From Acidobacteria bacterium RIFCSPLOWO2_12_FULL_66_21 (GTDB taxonomy: Bacteria; Acidobacteriota; Vicinamibacteria; Vicinamibacterales; 2-12-FULL-66-21), in contig MELC01000041.1 in NCBI GenBank assembly GCA_001767455.1, positions 112,367 to 162,829 on the forward strand: 50,463 bases of DNA, given 5' to 3'. How positions within the stretch are numbered: the stretch's first letter is position 1; each line of letters begins with the position of its first letter. Positions 8,802 to 17,879 of this stretch are shown piece by piece. The notes below the pieces were generated by a model. It made no database searches. It was not told where the DNA came from and saw only the letters and a list, made by a program, of their open reading frames with translations. Both the position numbers and the translations under genes were made by a program.

Positions 8802-9034
8802 TCGATTCATTGAACGGCCGACTCCGAGATGTGTTCAAGGAAGTGTTTGGCGTGGATGACATAGACGACACCGTATCGGTCGGCACCTTGGCACGCTGGG
8901 ACTCGCTGGCTCATATTACGCTCATGCTGGCAGTCGAGACCGAGTTTGACGTCAGGATTACCACGGACGAGGCAATCGGGATGACGGACGTCAAAGCCAT
9001 TCGTGCAGTCTTGCGCGAAAAGCTCTGCGTGTGA
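8798..9034 (+). CDS. Acyl carrier protein
   Basis: A 78-residue acidic acyl carrier protein. Ser36 in RWDSLAHITLMLAVE is the predicted 4'-phosphopantetheine attachment site (D-S-L motif), followed by the usual helix III DVKAIRAVLREKL. ATG 8798 is chosen because it overlaps the FkbH stop; GTG 8792 is two codons upstream. It is the natural partner of the FkbH-like protein. No ketosynthase or other fatty-acid gene is nearby, so it is likely a dedicated carrier for the sugar-acylation module rather than a housekeeping ACP. Confidence 0.9.
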   Translation: MIDSLNGRLRDVFKEVFGVDDIDDTVSVGTLARWDSLAHITLMLAVETEFDVRITTDEAIGMTDVKAIRAVLREKLCV

Positions 9035-9049
9035 TCGCAAGGTAATCGC

Positions 9050-10810
9050 ATGCCTCAACGCCTCCGAATGCAGATAAGAAGAATGGGATGCATTGTGGCA
9101 TTGAAGGCGTATAAGGCTGCCCGTTGGTTTCGGATACGCGCGTACGGACTGTTTCGCCGAGTCATTCCCATCCCGCTGTCAGTCGACCAGCAGGAATTTC
9201 TGCAGGCTAACGCAACCTTTTGGCGGGCTCTTTCCAACGGCAACGAAGGAGGAGACCGAGCAGGGTATGTGCTCGTCCCGGTGGAGAATCATCCTATTAT
9301 TTGCATGAGCGATGCGTCCTTTGCATCCATTGTCGCCCGCGCCAAGCACTTGAGAATGCTTTTTCTCGTCAACGCCCAACCGACGAGTGTGGCTGCGCGC
9401 CTGCTGGAATCCTATCCAGACGCCACACTCGTCTATCGCCGCGGATGGCGCTACCTCTTCGTGAAACTATTGGCACTCCTGCCGGCGCTGAGGGCGTATC
9501 GCAAGATCAAGACGCCCGCCGATCTGCTGCACTTCCGGGTGGACGGCGTCCGTTTCGGCGATGCGATCTATGACGCGGTGTTGGCGGGCGGATACGCCAC
9601 CGTGAATGCCATAGATCGTCGGGTCCTGTGGACGTTGTGGGAGTTCTACTTCCTGCGTCTCGTCATCGAGGATGTGATCGGACGGTATCCGATCCGGACC
9701 GCCGTATTGGCTCATCTGGTCGGCCTGCCAGGCTCGACCATTAGCCGGCATTTGTTACGGCATGGCATTGAAGTGCTCAGCCGGGTCGGTTCACATCAAA
9801 TCCTGATCAAGCGGTACCGCTCCCTAGTCGATGTGGGGATCTACCCGGCCAAGCCGGAGCGAGGTTACTTCGAGCTGATGATGGCGAATGAGGACGGCAG
9901 CATTCTGCGACCGGCCGAAGAGTACATCGAACGTCGCTTTGATCACGACGTGGACGATGTGGCTGCCGGGCTCGCCTTCAACGCGGCGAAAAGGACCTTC
10001 AGCGATCGGCAGTCGTTCTGCGCTCAATACGGGCTGGATGTCCGTAAGCCCGTCGTCTTCGTGATGCTGCATGCGTTCAACGACTATCCTCACTCGCATT
10101 TCGCGAGGCCGATGATTTTTCAAGACTACTATCATTGGTTCATGCGAACTCTGCAAATCGCGAAGATAACCGATGACGTTAATTGGATCTTCAAAGATCA
10201 CCCCGCTGCCTGGTTCTATCCAACCAAGGATCTGCACGTCGAAGCGCTCTTCGCTCAAAACAGGTACAACCACATCCGGTTCCTCAGGAGCGATGCAGAT
10301 TTCAACGCTCGCTCACTCCGGCATCTGGCCCACGCAGTGCTGACCTGCATCGGCACGGCGGGCCTCGAGTACGCCACGGTCGGGATTCCATGCGTGCTGG
10401 GGGGCGAGAGCGCGTACAGTGGCTTTGGATTCACGATCGAGCCGGAGGACGAACATGAATACGAAGCATGTCTGAAAAACATCCGGGCGCTGAAGCCTCT
10501 AAGCGGCGCACAAGTCAAGGCCGCCAAGATCGTGGCATACTTCTATTTCTGCATATTGCAGGGGGCGGTGTATCACTTCTGCCCATACTTTAGCGATGAC
10601 GAGGTGTCAAAGTGGAACAAGGCGAGTGACAACAGGCTGTGGAGGCTCCTTGTTGCCCAATTGCGTAATGAACAGCATGTCGACTTGATGCGAAGGCAGG
10701 CGGGGAGGCTGAGCGACTTTATCCTCGACCCATCTTGGACTCAATACGTGGATCTAGAGAAATTCCCGTTCTTGAGACCGAGCGTGCCCGCAAGGAGTTT
10801 TGGCGGGTGA
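9050..10810 (+). CDS. Large GT-B-like protein, capsule-synthesis type
   Basis: A 586-residue protein. The C-terminal third resembles the capsule polysaccharide (KpsS/poly-Kdo transferase-like) GT-B domain: NWIFKDHPAAWFYP, then VLTCIGTAGLEYATVGIPCV and SGFGF, the pattern where a nucleotide-sugar donor is held by 'T..GTA.LE....G.P'. The N-terminal half shows basic and hydrophobic stretches but no clear signal peptide, and I do not recognise its family. The ATG at 9050 follows a possible ribosome site (AAGGTAA). It probably transfers a sugar in the cytoplasm; donor and acceptor are unknown. Confidence 0.6.
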   Translation: MPQRLRMQIRRMGCIVALKAYKAARWFRIRAYGLFRRVIPIPLSVDQQEFLQANATFWRALSNGNEGGDRAGYVLVPVENHPIICMSDASFASIVARAKHLRMLFLVNAQPTSVAARLLESYPDATLVYRRGWRYLFVKLLALLPALRAYRKIKTPADLLHFRVDGVRFGDAIYDAVLAGGYATVNAIDRRVLWTLWEFYFLRLVIEDVIGRYPIRTAVLAHLVGLPGSTISRHLLRHGIEVLSRVGSHQILIKRYRSLVDVGIYPAKPERGYFELMMANEDGSILRPAEEYIERRFDHDVDDVAAGLAFNAAKRTFSDRQSFCAQYGLDVRKPVVFVMLHAFNDYPHSHFARPMIFQDYYHWFMRTLQIAKITDDVNWIFKDHPAAWFYPTKDLHVEALFAQNRYNHIRFLRSDADFNARSLRHLAHAVLTCIGTAGLEYATVGIPCVLGGESAYSGFGFTIEPEDEHEYEACLKNIRALKPLSGAQVKAAKIVAYFYFCILQGAVYHFCPYFSDDEVSKWNKASDNRLWRLLVAQLRNEQHVDLMRRQAGRLSDFILDPSWTQYVDLEKFPFLRPSVPARSFGG

Positions 10811-10835
10811 GTCACTCAGAAGAAACTGCCGGCCG

Positions 10836-11672
10836 ATGCAACTACAGGCTATGAAGCTCTGTGTCCCCTTGAGCGACGCCTTCCGGATACGCCAAGACGC
10901 GTTGTTGCCCATCGTAAACGCTATCAGCTTCAAGCGCCCGGGCCCAGAGCTCTTTCGGGGCAAGACCCACTTCCTCGAGTGCTCGTACAATATCGCGGAC
11001 CCGGACCTCCCTACAGCACTCGAACGCTCGGGATTCCTGACAGCGCTGAAAAGCGGCAAGTACACGTCATTCGCGTGCGACATCGGACCCAACTGCGAAT
11101 TCGTGGCGGTCTACACCGCCAACGGCCTACCGCGCTCCGCGCCGGCGTCAAGCCTGGTCTCCGACGAGGAGTATCTGGAGCGGTGCGCGAGAAACGCGGA
11201 GTGGTTGCGAGGCCACTTCTCGGGCTACATCCAACTGGAGAATCTGAACTACTTTCCCACAGGGGCGTACGAGCACGTGTGCGAGCCGGCCTTCGTCCAC
11301 CGGATCGTCGAGTTCACCCGCATCCCACTGCTGCTCGATGTGGGCCACGCCATGGTCAGCGCCCACTACATGGGCTATCGCGAGCCGATGGACTATATTC
11401 GCGAGTTACCCCTGAAGGGAATCCGCGAGGTCCAGTTGAGCCGAGCCGGCATGCTCAATGGAATTTTTGAAGACCTTCACGAGCCACCTGGCGAGAGCGA
11501 GCTCGCGATAGTGGAAGCGCTGACAGCGCTTGGGGCGCCTATCCAATACCTCACCGTCGAGTACTACCGCGACGCCGCGACCCTCTTGCAGGTTTATCAA
11601 TCCCTGGCCAAACGTGTGACCGAAGACGGCGTGAGGACCGAGATCGTGACGATCCATGATGAGCGATTTTGA
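10836..11672 (+). CDS. DUF692/MNIO-like TIM-barrel protein
   Basis: About 278 residues. Several stretches match the multinuclear iron oxidase family formerly DUF692: IQLENLNYFP (family 'ENVSSYL'), LLLDVGHAMVSAHYMGY (family 'LLLDVNNVYVNA.N.G'), VQLSRAG (family 'IHLAGH') and DLHEPPGESELAIVEAL (family 'DTHG.PV....W'), then the TVEYYRD strand. Some metal-ligand positions are altered, for example Ser/Arg where the family has Gly-His. A xylose-isomerase-like sugar isomerase is the alternative. ATG 10836 is used; ATG 10851 gives MKLCVPLSDAF. No RiPP precursor or partner protein is visible, so its role in a sugar cluster is open. Confidence 0.65.
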   Translation: MQLQAMKLCVPLSDAFRIRQDALLPIVNAISFKRPGPELFRGKTHFLECSYNIADPDLPTALERSGFLTALKSGKYTSFACDIGPNCEFVAVYTANGLPRSAPASSLVSDEEYLERCARNAEWLRGHFSGYIQLENLNYFPTGAYEHVCEPAFVHRIVEFTRIPLLLDVGHAMVSAHYMGYREPMDYIRELPLKGIREVQLSRAGMLNGIFEDLHEPPGESELAIVEALTALGAPIQYLTVEYYRDAATLLQVYQSLAKRVTEDGVRTEIVTIHDERF

Positions 11673-12387
11673 AGAGCGCAACCGCACGACGATCGCGCAA
11701 ATGCATGGCGATGTCGCACTCGAATCGCTCACGCGCGACTGGTTTGTCGCCAGCGTGAAGCACGGATACGCCCATCACTTCACGTGGCTGGGTCGCCCGA
11801 TCATCCAGTATCCGCAAGACATCATCGCGATGCAGGAGATCATCTGGCGCACGCGGCCCGACTTGATTGTCGAGACCGGCGTGGCGCATGGCGGCTCATT
11901 GGTCTTCTATGCGTCGATGCTCGAGCTGCTGGGTGGCGACGGCCTGGTGGTCGGCGTCGACGTCGAGATCCGATCGCACAATCGCGCCGCCATCGAAACG
12001 CACCCGATGTCGAAGCGGATTGGTCTAATTGAGGGTTCGTCGACGGACGAAGCAGTGCTGAGACAGGTCCGTGAGCGCGCCCGGGGACGTCAACGGGTGC
12101 TCGTGACCCTCGATTCGAGCCACACTCACGAACACGTGCGTCAAGAACTGCAGGTCTATTCGCCGCTGATCAAGAAGGACGGCTATCTGGTCGTGTTCGA
12201 CACGGTGATCGAGGAGATGCCGGACGGGTCGATTCAGGATCGTCCGTGGGGAAGGGGTAATAGCCCGGGGACGGCAGTGCAGGCGTTCCTCTCTTCCAAC
12301 GACCGCTTTGTCGTCGATCGAGAGATTGACGGAAAGCTGTTGATTACGGCGGCACCGGGAGGCTACCTGAAGTGTGTGGCGGACTGA
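11656..12387 (+). CDS. CmcI-type SAM-dependent methyltransferase
   Basis: A 243-residue protein of the cephalosporin hydroxylase / CmcI / rhamnosyl O-methyltransferase family. The SAM-binding motif is IVETGVAHGGSLVFYASM near residue 72, followed by GVDVEIR, the VLVTLDSSHTHEHV metal-binding segment with clustered Asp and His, and YLVVFDTVIEEMP. Members of this family in polysaccharide clusters methylate sugar hydroxyls. It starts inside the 3' end of the MNIO-like gene (tandem ATGs at 11656 and 11659), so the two are coupled. Confidence 0.88.
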   Translation: MMSDFEERNRTTIAQMHGDVALESLTRDWFVASVKHGYAHHFTWLGRPIIQYPQDIIAMQEIIWRTRPDLIVETGVAHGGSLVFYASMLELLGGDGLVVGVDVEIRSHNRAAIETHPMSKRIGLIEGSSTDEAVLRQVRERARGRQRVLVTLDSSHTHEHVRQELQVYSPLIKKDGYLVVFDTVIEEMPDGSIQDRPWGRGNSPGTAVQAFLSSNDRFVVDREIDGKLLITAAPGGYLKCVAD

Positions 12388-12389
12388 AC

Positions 12390-13346
12390 GTGAAAGACGG
12401 GCCGCTTGTCAGCATCGGCATGCCGGTCTACAACGGGATGCCACACCTGCACGGGGCTGTGACGTCGTTACTGGACCAGGAGTACACGAATTTCGAGCTC
12501 ATCATCTCCGACAACGCGTCGACAGACGGCACAGCGGCAGTCTGCCTCGATCTCGCCCGACGCGACGGGAGAATTCGGTACTACCGGCAGCCGGCCAACA
12601 TCGGAGCCGTGGCGAACTTCAACACGGTATTCGCGTTGGGGCGCGGCCGCTATTTCATGTGGGCGTGCCATGACGACTGGTGGGCGCCTGGCTACGTTCG
12701 GGCGTGTATCGACGCGTTCAGTCTTTCCGAGCGGCTCATCCTGGCGGGCACACGTGGCGAGTGGGTGGACGGCGAGACCGGCAGACAGATCCTCGTTGAT
12801 CGGGGATTCAGCACCATTGGTCTGCCGCCCGCCGGGCGATATGCGCGCTACAAGAGCACGATTCACGACGGAAACCATGTTGGTGTCATCTTCTATGGTC
12901 TCTACAAGAGGGAAGCGCTGGCCAGCGCGGTGCCGATGCCGAACGTCATCGCGACCGATCACCTCGTCCTGGCCAAACTCTGCCTCATTGGCGAGTTCGT
13001 CGTCGTCCCGGAAACGTTGATGGTCAAGAGGTGGGGAGGAACGTCGACCAGTTACGCCAACATGGCACGCGTTATGGGGATCAAGAGCCGACTGGCGGTG
13101 AAGTATCCCATGCTCGTGCGGGAGGCCTTTCTGCAGCGGATCATCGCGACGACGCCAGAGCTGAGCGTGTTTCAGAAGCTGCGGCTCTCATGTTGGTCCG
13201 CCGCGAATTACCTCCACGTGCATGCCCGTATCGCCATCATCAACGGGGTTCGGCGGCAAGGCGGGCGGTTGTTGCGCGCCCTGAGAGTCGGCCGGTGGCG
13301 GCCGTCGGCCCAGCGACCGGCGTCGGGTCGGCGAGCCGTCCCCTGA
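12390..13346 (+). CDS. Family 2 glycosyltransferase
   Basis: A 318-residue inverting GT2 (GT-A fold). It opens with VSIGMPVYNG, followed by the nucleotide-binding SDNASTDGTAAV and a CHDDWWAPGY segment where Asp-Asp serves as the metal-binding DXD. The C-terminal ~80 residues are basic and may contact the membrane. GTG 12390 is preferred as it starts at the conserved domain; GTG 12372 would add six residues and overlap the upstream stop. It is cytoplasmic, and the sugar transferred is unknown. Confidence 0.88.
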   Translation: MKDGPLVSIGMPVYNGMPHLHGAVTSLLDQEYTNFELIISDNASTDGTAAVCLDLARRDGRIRYYRQPANIGAVANFNTVFALGRGRYFMWACHDDWWAPGYVRACIDAFSLSERLILAGTRGEWVDGETGRQILVDRGFSTIGLPPAGRYARYKSTIHDGNHVGVIFYGLYKREALASAVPMPNVIATDHLVLAKLCLIGEFVVVPETLMVKRWGGTSTSYANMARVMGIKSRLAVKYPMLVREAFLQRIIATTPELSVFQKLRLSCWSAANYLHVHARIAIINGVRRQGGRLLRALRVGRWRPSAQRPASGRRAVP

Positions 13347-13364
13347 CAGTCGTCCTTCCACGAG

Positions 13365-14201
13365 ATGCACGGGTTGATCGAGTCCGCCAAACGTCAGGTG
13401 CGCATTGGACGTTACATCGCTGGCGGCCGCAAGCCCTGGGCTATCGGGTACGCGGAATACAAGAATCGTGCGCTCCGCCGGATTCTGCGCGATGAGAGCC
13501 TGCTCGATCGTTTTCGACGCCGGGCGGCGTTGCCCGACGGATATGGATCCCGGCTCGACGAGCGCTTGGTCGAGTATCCCTGGCTCGTTGCGAGGCTCGG
13601 AGTCGCGGCCGGCCGGCTGCTTGACGCCGGATCGACATTGAACGACCGGGAGGTTCTCGCGCTTCCTGCGCTGCGGGCGCGTTCGGTCGTGATCTCCAAC
13701 CTGACAGAAGAACCGGTCATTCTCGGCGAACATGTGTCGTACGTCCGGGGAGATCTCCGGCTTGCGAGCTTTCGGGACGGCTGCTTCGACGAGGTCGCGT
13801 GCATCTCGGTACTCGAACACATCGGGATGAACAACACCTTCATCTATTCCCCCGACTCACGGCGCAACGAGTCTCGACCTCAGGACTACGTGAAGGCGGT
13901 GCGTGAACTCAAGCGCGTGCTGAAGCCCCGCGGCAGGTTATTGCTCACCGTGCCGTACGGACGTTACGAAAACCACGAGTGGCTGCAGCAGTTCGACAGG
14001 GACCATATCCGCGCCGTTTGCGACACCTTTGATGGTACCGCGTGCAACGTCGACTATTACAAGTATGCCGGGAGCTGGCAGATTGCCGACGAATCGGCCT
14101 GCACCGAGAGCCGGTATTTCGACATTCACCGCCGCGGCGCGCTCGAGCCTGACTATGTCGCGGCTGCTCGCGCGGTGGCCTGTGTCGAGCTGGTCCACTA
14201 A
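13365..14201 (+). CDS. SAM-dependent methyltransferase, paralog A
   Basis: A 278-residue methyltransferase of the type 11 class. The SAM region is LLDAGSTLN, the post-motif is FDEVACISVLEHIGM, and motif IV/V is LKPRGRLLLTVPYGRYENHEWLQQ. The ~80-residue N-terminal part (GGRKPWAIGYAEYKN and LDERLVEYPWLVARL) is shared closely with the gene at 28556 but I do not recognise it elsewhere. The SAM loop GSTLN lacks the usual GxGxG pattern. It ends two bases before the next methyltransferase start. The acceptor is probably a sugar. Confidence 0.8.
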   Translation: MHGLIESAKRQVRIGRYIAGGRKPWAIGYAEYKNRALRRILRDESLLDRFRRRAALPDGYGSRLDERLVEYPWLVARLGVAAGRLLDAGSTLNDREVLALPALRARSVVISNLTEEPVILGEHVSYVRGDLRLASFRDGCFDEVACISVLEHIGMNNTFIYSPDSRRNESRPQDYVKAVRELKRVLKPRGRLLLTVPYGRYENHEWLQQFDRDHIRAVCDTFDGTACNVDYYKYAGSWQIADESACTESRYFDIHRRGALEPDYVAAARAVACVELVH

Positions 14202-14202
14202 C

Positions 14203-14931
14203 ATGCCGCAGGAAGAGCAGGCGGGCAAGCGGCTGGAAGAGATCTTCGGGGGCTGTAAGGACAGCGTCGAGGTCCGGCTCGAGAATTTCCCCAAGTACGC
14301 GCGCCGGAAAACTGTGACGCGATTCATCACGCTCTACGAGCTGTTCAAAAAAGTGGTCGAGACCAAGGGCTCCGTCGTCGAGTGCGGAGTGTTCCGCGGC
14401 TTCGGGCTCATGACGTGGGCGCACTTGAGCGCTGTCCTCGAGCCCGCGAATCTGACGCGGCGGATCTACGGGTTCGACAGCTTTGAAGGGTTTCCGTCGG
14501 TGTCTGACAGGGATCTGAACGAAAACAAGAACCCGGCGACAGGCGAACTCCGAGCGGACTCCTTCGACGAGTTGCAGGACATCATTTCGGTTTACGACCA
14601 GGACCGGTTCCTGGGCCACATCGACAAAGTCCACCTGATCAAAGGGGATGTCACCAAGACGATACCCGAGTTCGTCCGCCAACAATCGCACCTCGTGGTC
14701 AGCCTCTTGTTCCTCGATCTGGATCTCTACGAGCCGACAAAGATCGCGCTCCAGGCATTTCTTCCGCGCATGCCGCGCGGGGCAATACTGGCCTTCGACG
14801 AACTGGACGATCCCATCTGGCCGGGCGAGACACTCGCGGCGCTCGAGACCGTTGGGCTCGGACAGTTGAAGCTGCAGCGGTTCCCGTGGGACCCGTACAT
14901 CGGATACGCCGTGATCGGAGAACACGCGTGA
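14203..14931 (+). CDS. TylF/MycF-type macrocin O-methyltransferase family
   Basis: A 242-residue SAM-dependent O-methyltransferase of the TylF (macrocin O-methyltransferase) family, which methylates sugar hydroxyls in a Mg-dependent way. The motifs are VVECGVFRGFGLMTWA, IYGFDSFEGFPSVSDRD, LIKGDVTKTIPEF, and VVSLLFLDLDLYEPTKIAL with the metal-binding aspartates. The open frame extends upstream to 14029 but that part is the shadow of the preceding gene; ATG 14203 directly follows the upstream stop and starts MPQEEQAGK. It is one of four consecutive methyltransferase-type genes in this region. Confidence 0.92.
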   Translation: MPQEEQAGKRLEEIFGGCKDSVEVRLENFPKYARRKTVTRFITLYELFKKVVETKGSVVECGVFRGFGLMTWAHLSAVLEPANLTRRIYGFDSFEGFPSVSDRDLNENKNPATGELRADSFDELQDIISVYDQDRFLGHIDKVHLIKGDVTKTIPEFVRQQSHLVVSLLFLDLDLYEPTKIALQAFLPRMPRGAILAFDELDDPIWPGETLAALETVGLGQLKLQRFPWDPYIGYAVIGEHA

Positions 14932-14998
14932 ACGGGGACGGTGGCGTGCGGAGTGAAAACGGTCCTCACCGCCTCACGGCCTGTCCATTGGGGCGAGG

Positions 14999-15597
14999 AT
15001 GAAGACAGCGCCCCGCGATTTCACCAGCATCACCGAGTTGCCGGGAGGGAGGGCGACGCGGGAACAGTTATCGATGATTCGCACCCGCTACGACGAGGCT
15101 GCGAAGCGCGCGGCCGGAAAGCGCGTCCTCGAAGTGGTGTGCTGGCCCGACATGCGTCGTTCGTCGTGGGTGGCGACATCACACTCGACCTCGTTCGCCG
15201 CGCTAGGGCACACTATCCGCGATTGCTCGAACGTCTTGCAGATGAACGCGCGGGGGATGCCGTTCGCGAACTCCAGCTTCGATCTCGTCGTGCTGTTCGA
15301 GGCCCTGTACAACCTGCCCGACGCCGAGTTGTTCATGTCGGACTGTCGGCGGGTGCTCAGCCCGGGAGGAACGGTTCTGCTCAGTTCCGTCAACCCGGAG
15401 TGGCGTGGCGGCTCGCCGAGTCCGATGAGCACGCGGTACTTTTCCGTGCTGGAACTCGAATTGCTGCTTCGGCGCCACAGCTTCGAGCCCGAGCCTTCGT
15501 CCAGGAGATCTTCACGGGGCTGCTATTCGTCAGTCGCCCTCGATACATGCAGTGGATGAAGCAAGCCGAACAGCGGTTTCGTCAACTGCGGATCTGA
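14999..15597 (+). pseudogene. Frameshifted SAM methyltransferase
   Basis: The methyltransferase is spread over two frames with three switches. Frame A (from ATG 14999) gives the N-terminus to GKRVLEV. Frame B supplies FVVGGDITLDLVRRARAHYP (about 15160-15225). Frame A resumes at NVLQMNARGMPFANSSFDLV and runs through EALYNLPDA and LSPGGTVLLSSVNPEW. After about 15490 frame B again gives AFVQEIFTGLLFVSRPRY and ends at TGA 15595-15597. Each frame alone loses conserved motifs, so the gene is a pseudogene or contains sequencing indels. The joined protein would be a ~199-residue type 11 methyltransferase with a plausible continuous motif order. Confidence 0.72.
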
Positions 15598-15624
15598 CAA
15601 AGTCGTACTAATCGTACTAATTAG

Positions 15625-16839
15625 ATGATCAGACCTACGCAAGCGGTCATTCTGGCGGGAGGCCGGGGCGTCCGTCTTCGGCCGCTGACCGATCATCGGC
15701 CCAAGCCGATGATCGAGTTTCACGGCCGTCCATTTTTGGAGTACGTCATCGAACTGCTGCGTTCGCAAGGCTTCCGTCGTGTGCTGCTTCTGCTCGGATA
15801 CATGCCCGAAGTCATTCAGAAGTACTTCGGCGACGGCAGCCGGTGGGGTCTCGAAATCAGCTACGCGATCACCGACGCCGAGGACGACACCGGATGGCGG
15901 ATCAAACAGGCGGCGTCGCTTCTGGACCCGGTGTTCATGCTGCTCTACTGCGATAACTACTGGCCGATGCGCTTCGAACCGCTGTGGAACCACTTCGTGT
16001 CGAAGAACGTTCCGGCGCTGGTCACGGTGTATCGCAACCGAGACCGCTACACACGCGACAACCTCATCGTCGATGCCGACGAGTACGTCACGGCGTACGA
16101 CAAGGGTCGAACGATGCCTGGGTTGGGAGGCGTCGACATCGGATTCTTCATTCTGCGGCGGGAGGTCTTGGATTTGCTGCCGGCTCAAAACGTGTCGTTC
16201 GAGGGCACGGTCTACCCGCAGTTGGTAGCGCGCCGTCAGCTGTGCGCATATCTCACCGATCACCGGTACTACAGCGTCGGGTCGCACGAGCGGCTGCCGC
16301 TGACCCACCAGTTCCTGAGACGCGATCCGGCGATCCTCCTCGATCGGGACGGCGTGCTGAATCAAAAGCCGCCCCGCGCCGAGTACGTGCGGAGCTGGGA
16401 CGACTGGGTCTGGCTGCCTGGCGCGAAGGAGGCCTTGCGGCTGTTCAAGGACGCGGGCTATCGCGTGATTCTCGTGTCGAACCAGGCGGGCATCGCGCGC
16501 GGCGTGATGACCGAGGCTGCGCTTGCCGAGGTGCATGAGCACATGAAGGCGGAAGCCCGCGCGGCCGGGGGCGACATCGACGCCGTTTTCCACTGCCCGC
16601 ACGGGTGGAACGAAGGCTGCGAGTGCCGCAAGCCCAAACCCGGGATGTTGTTTCAGGCTCAACACGCCTTCCAACTCGACCTCACGCGCACGTGGTTCAT
16701 CGGCGATGACGAGCGGGACTCCGAAGCGGCGCGGGCGGCGGGATGCCCTTCGATTCTGGTCGACGAAACGCGCAGCTTGCTGGACGTCACGCGCGAGATG
16801 CTCCACGCGGCACCAGCAACCGTCAGCGCGCTGAAATGA
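15625..16839 (+). CDS. Fused HddC-like nucleotidyltransferase and GmhB-like heptose phosphatase
   Basis: A 404-residue two-domain protein. Residues 1-230 are a sugar-1-phosphate nucleotidyltransferase ([27 protein letters not shown]) like HddC, which makes GDP-D-glycero-D-manno-heptose. Residues 235-404 are a HAD phosphatase like GmhB: Asp240 and Asp242 in [18 protein letters not shown], the zinc loop [14 protein letters not shown] (from Cys324) and [10 protein letters not shown]. The two domains catalyse consecutive steps, heptose-1,7-bisphosphate to heptose-1-phosphate and then to the nucleotide sugar. No clear ribosome site precedes the ATG; a 9-base tandem repeat lies at 15604-15621. Confidence 0.88.
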   Translation: MIRPTQAVILAGGRGVRLRPLTDHRPKPMIEFHGRPFLEYVIELLRSQGFRRVLLLLGYMPEVIQKYFGDGSRWGLEISYAITDAEDDTGWRIKQAASLLDPVFMLLYCDNYWPMRFEPLWNHFVSKNVPALVTVYRNRDRYTRDNLIVDADEYVTAYDKGRTMPGLGGVDIGFFILRREVLDLLPAQNVSFEGTVYPQLVARRQLCAYLTDHRYYSVGSHERLPLTHQFLRRDPAILLDRDGVLNQKPPRAEYVRSWDDWVWLPGAKEALRLFKDAGYRVILVSNQAGIARGVMTEAALAEVHEHMKAEARAAGGDIDAVFHCPHGWNEGCECRKPKPGMLFQAQHAFQLDLTRTWFIGDDERDSEAARAAGCPSILVDETRSLLDVTREMLHAAPATVSALK

Positions 16840-17879
16840 AGCGAGTCCTTATCACCGGCCACCTGGGCTACCTCGGCTCGGTCATGACGCCCATCGTCCA
16901 GGCGCGCGGCTTCGATGTCGTCGGCTTCGACACCGGCTACTTCGAGGAGTGCACGCTCGTCGACGACGCGCCGGCGGTTCCGGCGATCCGCGCGGACCTG
17001 CGTGATTTACAACCGGCCGATCTCGAGGGGTTCCATGCGGTCGTGCACCTCGCCGCGTTGAGCAACGATGCCGTCGGCAGTCTCAAACCGGAGTGGACCG
17101 ACGACATCAATTGCCGGGCATCCGTGCGGCTGGCGGAGCTGGCGAAGGCAGCGGGTGTCCGCCGCTTCCTGTTTTCCTCGTCTTGCATCATGTACGGGCA
17201 GGCTCAAGCCGAGGTCGTGACCGAAGAATCGACGCTCGATCCGAAGACCGACTACGCCCGGTCCAAGGTGAGGGCTGAGCGCGCGATCGCTGCCCTGGCG
17301 GGCAACGGCTTTTCACCGACGTTTCTGCGAAACGGCACCGTGTACGGCGTTTCACCGCGCATGCGTTTCGATACCGTGCTGAACAATCTCGTCGGCCAGG
17401 CGGTGACCAGCGGCAGAGTCGTCCTTCAGGGTGACGGCCGGCCCTGGCGGCCGGTGGTCCACGTCGAAGACGTGGCGCGCTCGTTCGTGCACGTCCTCGA
17501 AGCTCCCATCGAAGTCGTGCACAACCAGGCATTCAACAACGGCCGGGACGACATGAACCACCAGATCATCGAGCTGGCCGAGGCGGTCATTGACGCGCTC
17601 CCCGGAAGTGCGCTCGAGCGCCTGGCGCGCCCCGATGCCGATCGACGGACCTACAAGGCTTCCTTCGAGAAGTTCGCGCGCGCGTTTCCGGACTTCCGGT
17701 TCCGCTGGACGGTGAAGGATGGCGCGCGGGAACTCTGCGGGGCCTTCAGACGGATCGCGCTGACACACGAGCGTTTCACCGATCCGCGGTTCACGCGTCT
17801 GACCTGGCTCCGGAGCCTGTTGGACCGGGGACGGCTCGATGGGTCGTTACGTTGGAGCGCGGCGGCACTACGAACATGA
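16836..17879 (+). CDS. NAD-dependent epimerase/dehydratase (extended SDR)
   Basis: A 347-residue extended SDR acting on nucleotide sugars. The NAD motif is [12 protein letters not shown], the catalytic set is SSSCIMYG with Tyr and Lys in TDYARSK, and the substrate segment is [19 protein letters not shown] 16836 is chosen because it overlaps the preceding TGA; the frame continues upstream only as a shadow. It lies between the heptose nucleotidyltransferase fusion and an RmlC-like cupin. This order resembles the modified-heptose genes of Campylobacter capsule clusters, so oxidation or epimerisation of GDP-heptose is a reasonable inference. Confidence 0.87.
   Translation: MKRVLITGHLGYLGSVMTPIVQARGFDVVGFDTGYFEECTLVDDAPAVPAIRADLRDLQPADLEGFHAVVHLAALSNDAVGSLKPEWTDDINCRASVRLAELAKAAGVRRFLFSSSCIMYGQAQAEVVTEESTLDPKTDYARSKVRAERAIAALAGNGFSPTFLRNGTVYGVSPRMRFDTVLNNLVGQAVTSGRVVLQGDGRPWRPVVHVEDVARSFVHVLEAPIEVVHNQAFNNGRDDMNHQIIELAEAVIDALPGSALERLARPDADRRTYKASFEKFARAFPDFRFRWTVKDGARELCGAFRRIALTHERFTDPRFTRLTWLRSLLDRGRLDGSLRWSAAALRT

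Noticed and set aside
14029-14202. 58-codon upstream extension of the TylF-type methyltransferase
   Set aside because: It overlaps the conserved C-terminus of the preceding methyltransferase in another frame and has no family match; the ATG at 14203 fits the domain and spacing.
15604-15621. Tandem repeat CGTACTAATCGTACTAAT before the HddC-GmhB fusion
   Set aside because: Two nine-base units are too little to call an operator or a phase-variation tract. Noted only because no ribosome site is visible there.
16743-16835. 31-codon upstream extension of the SDR after the heptose fusion
   Set aside because: It lies within the GmhB-like domain in another frame, and the ATG at 16836 directly opens the NAD motif.
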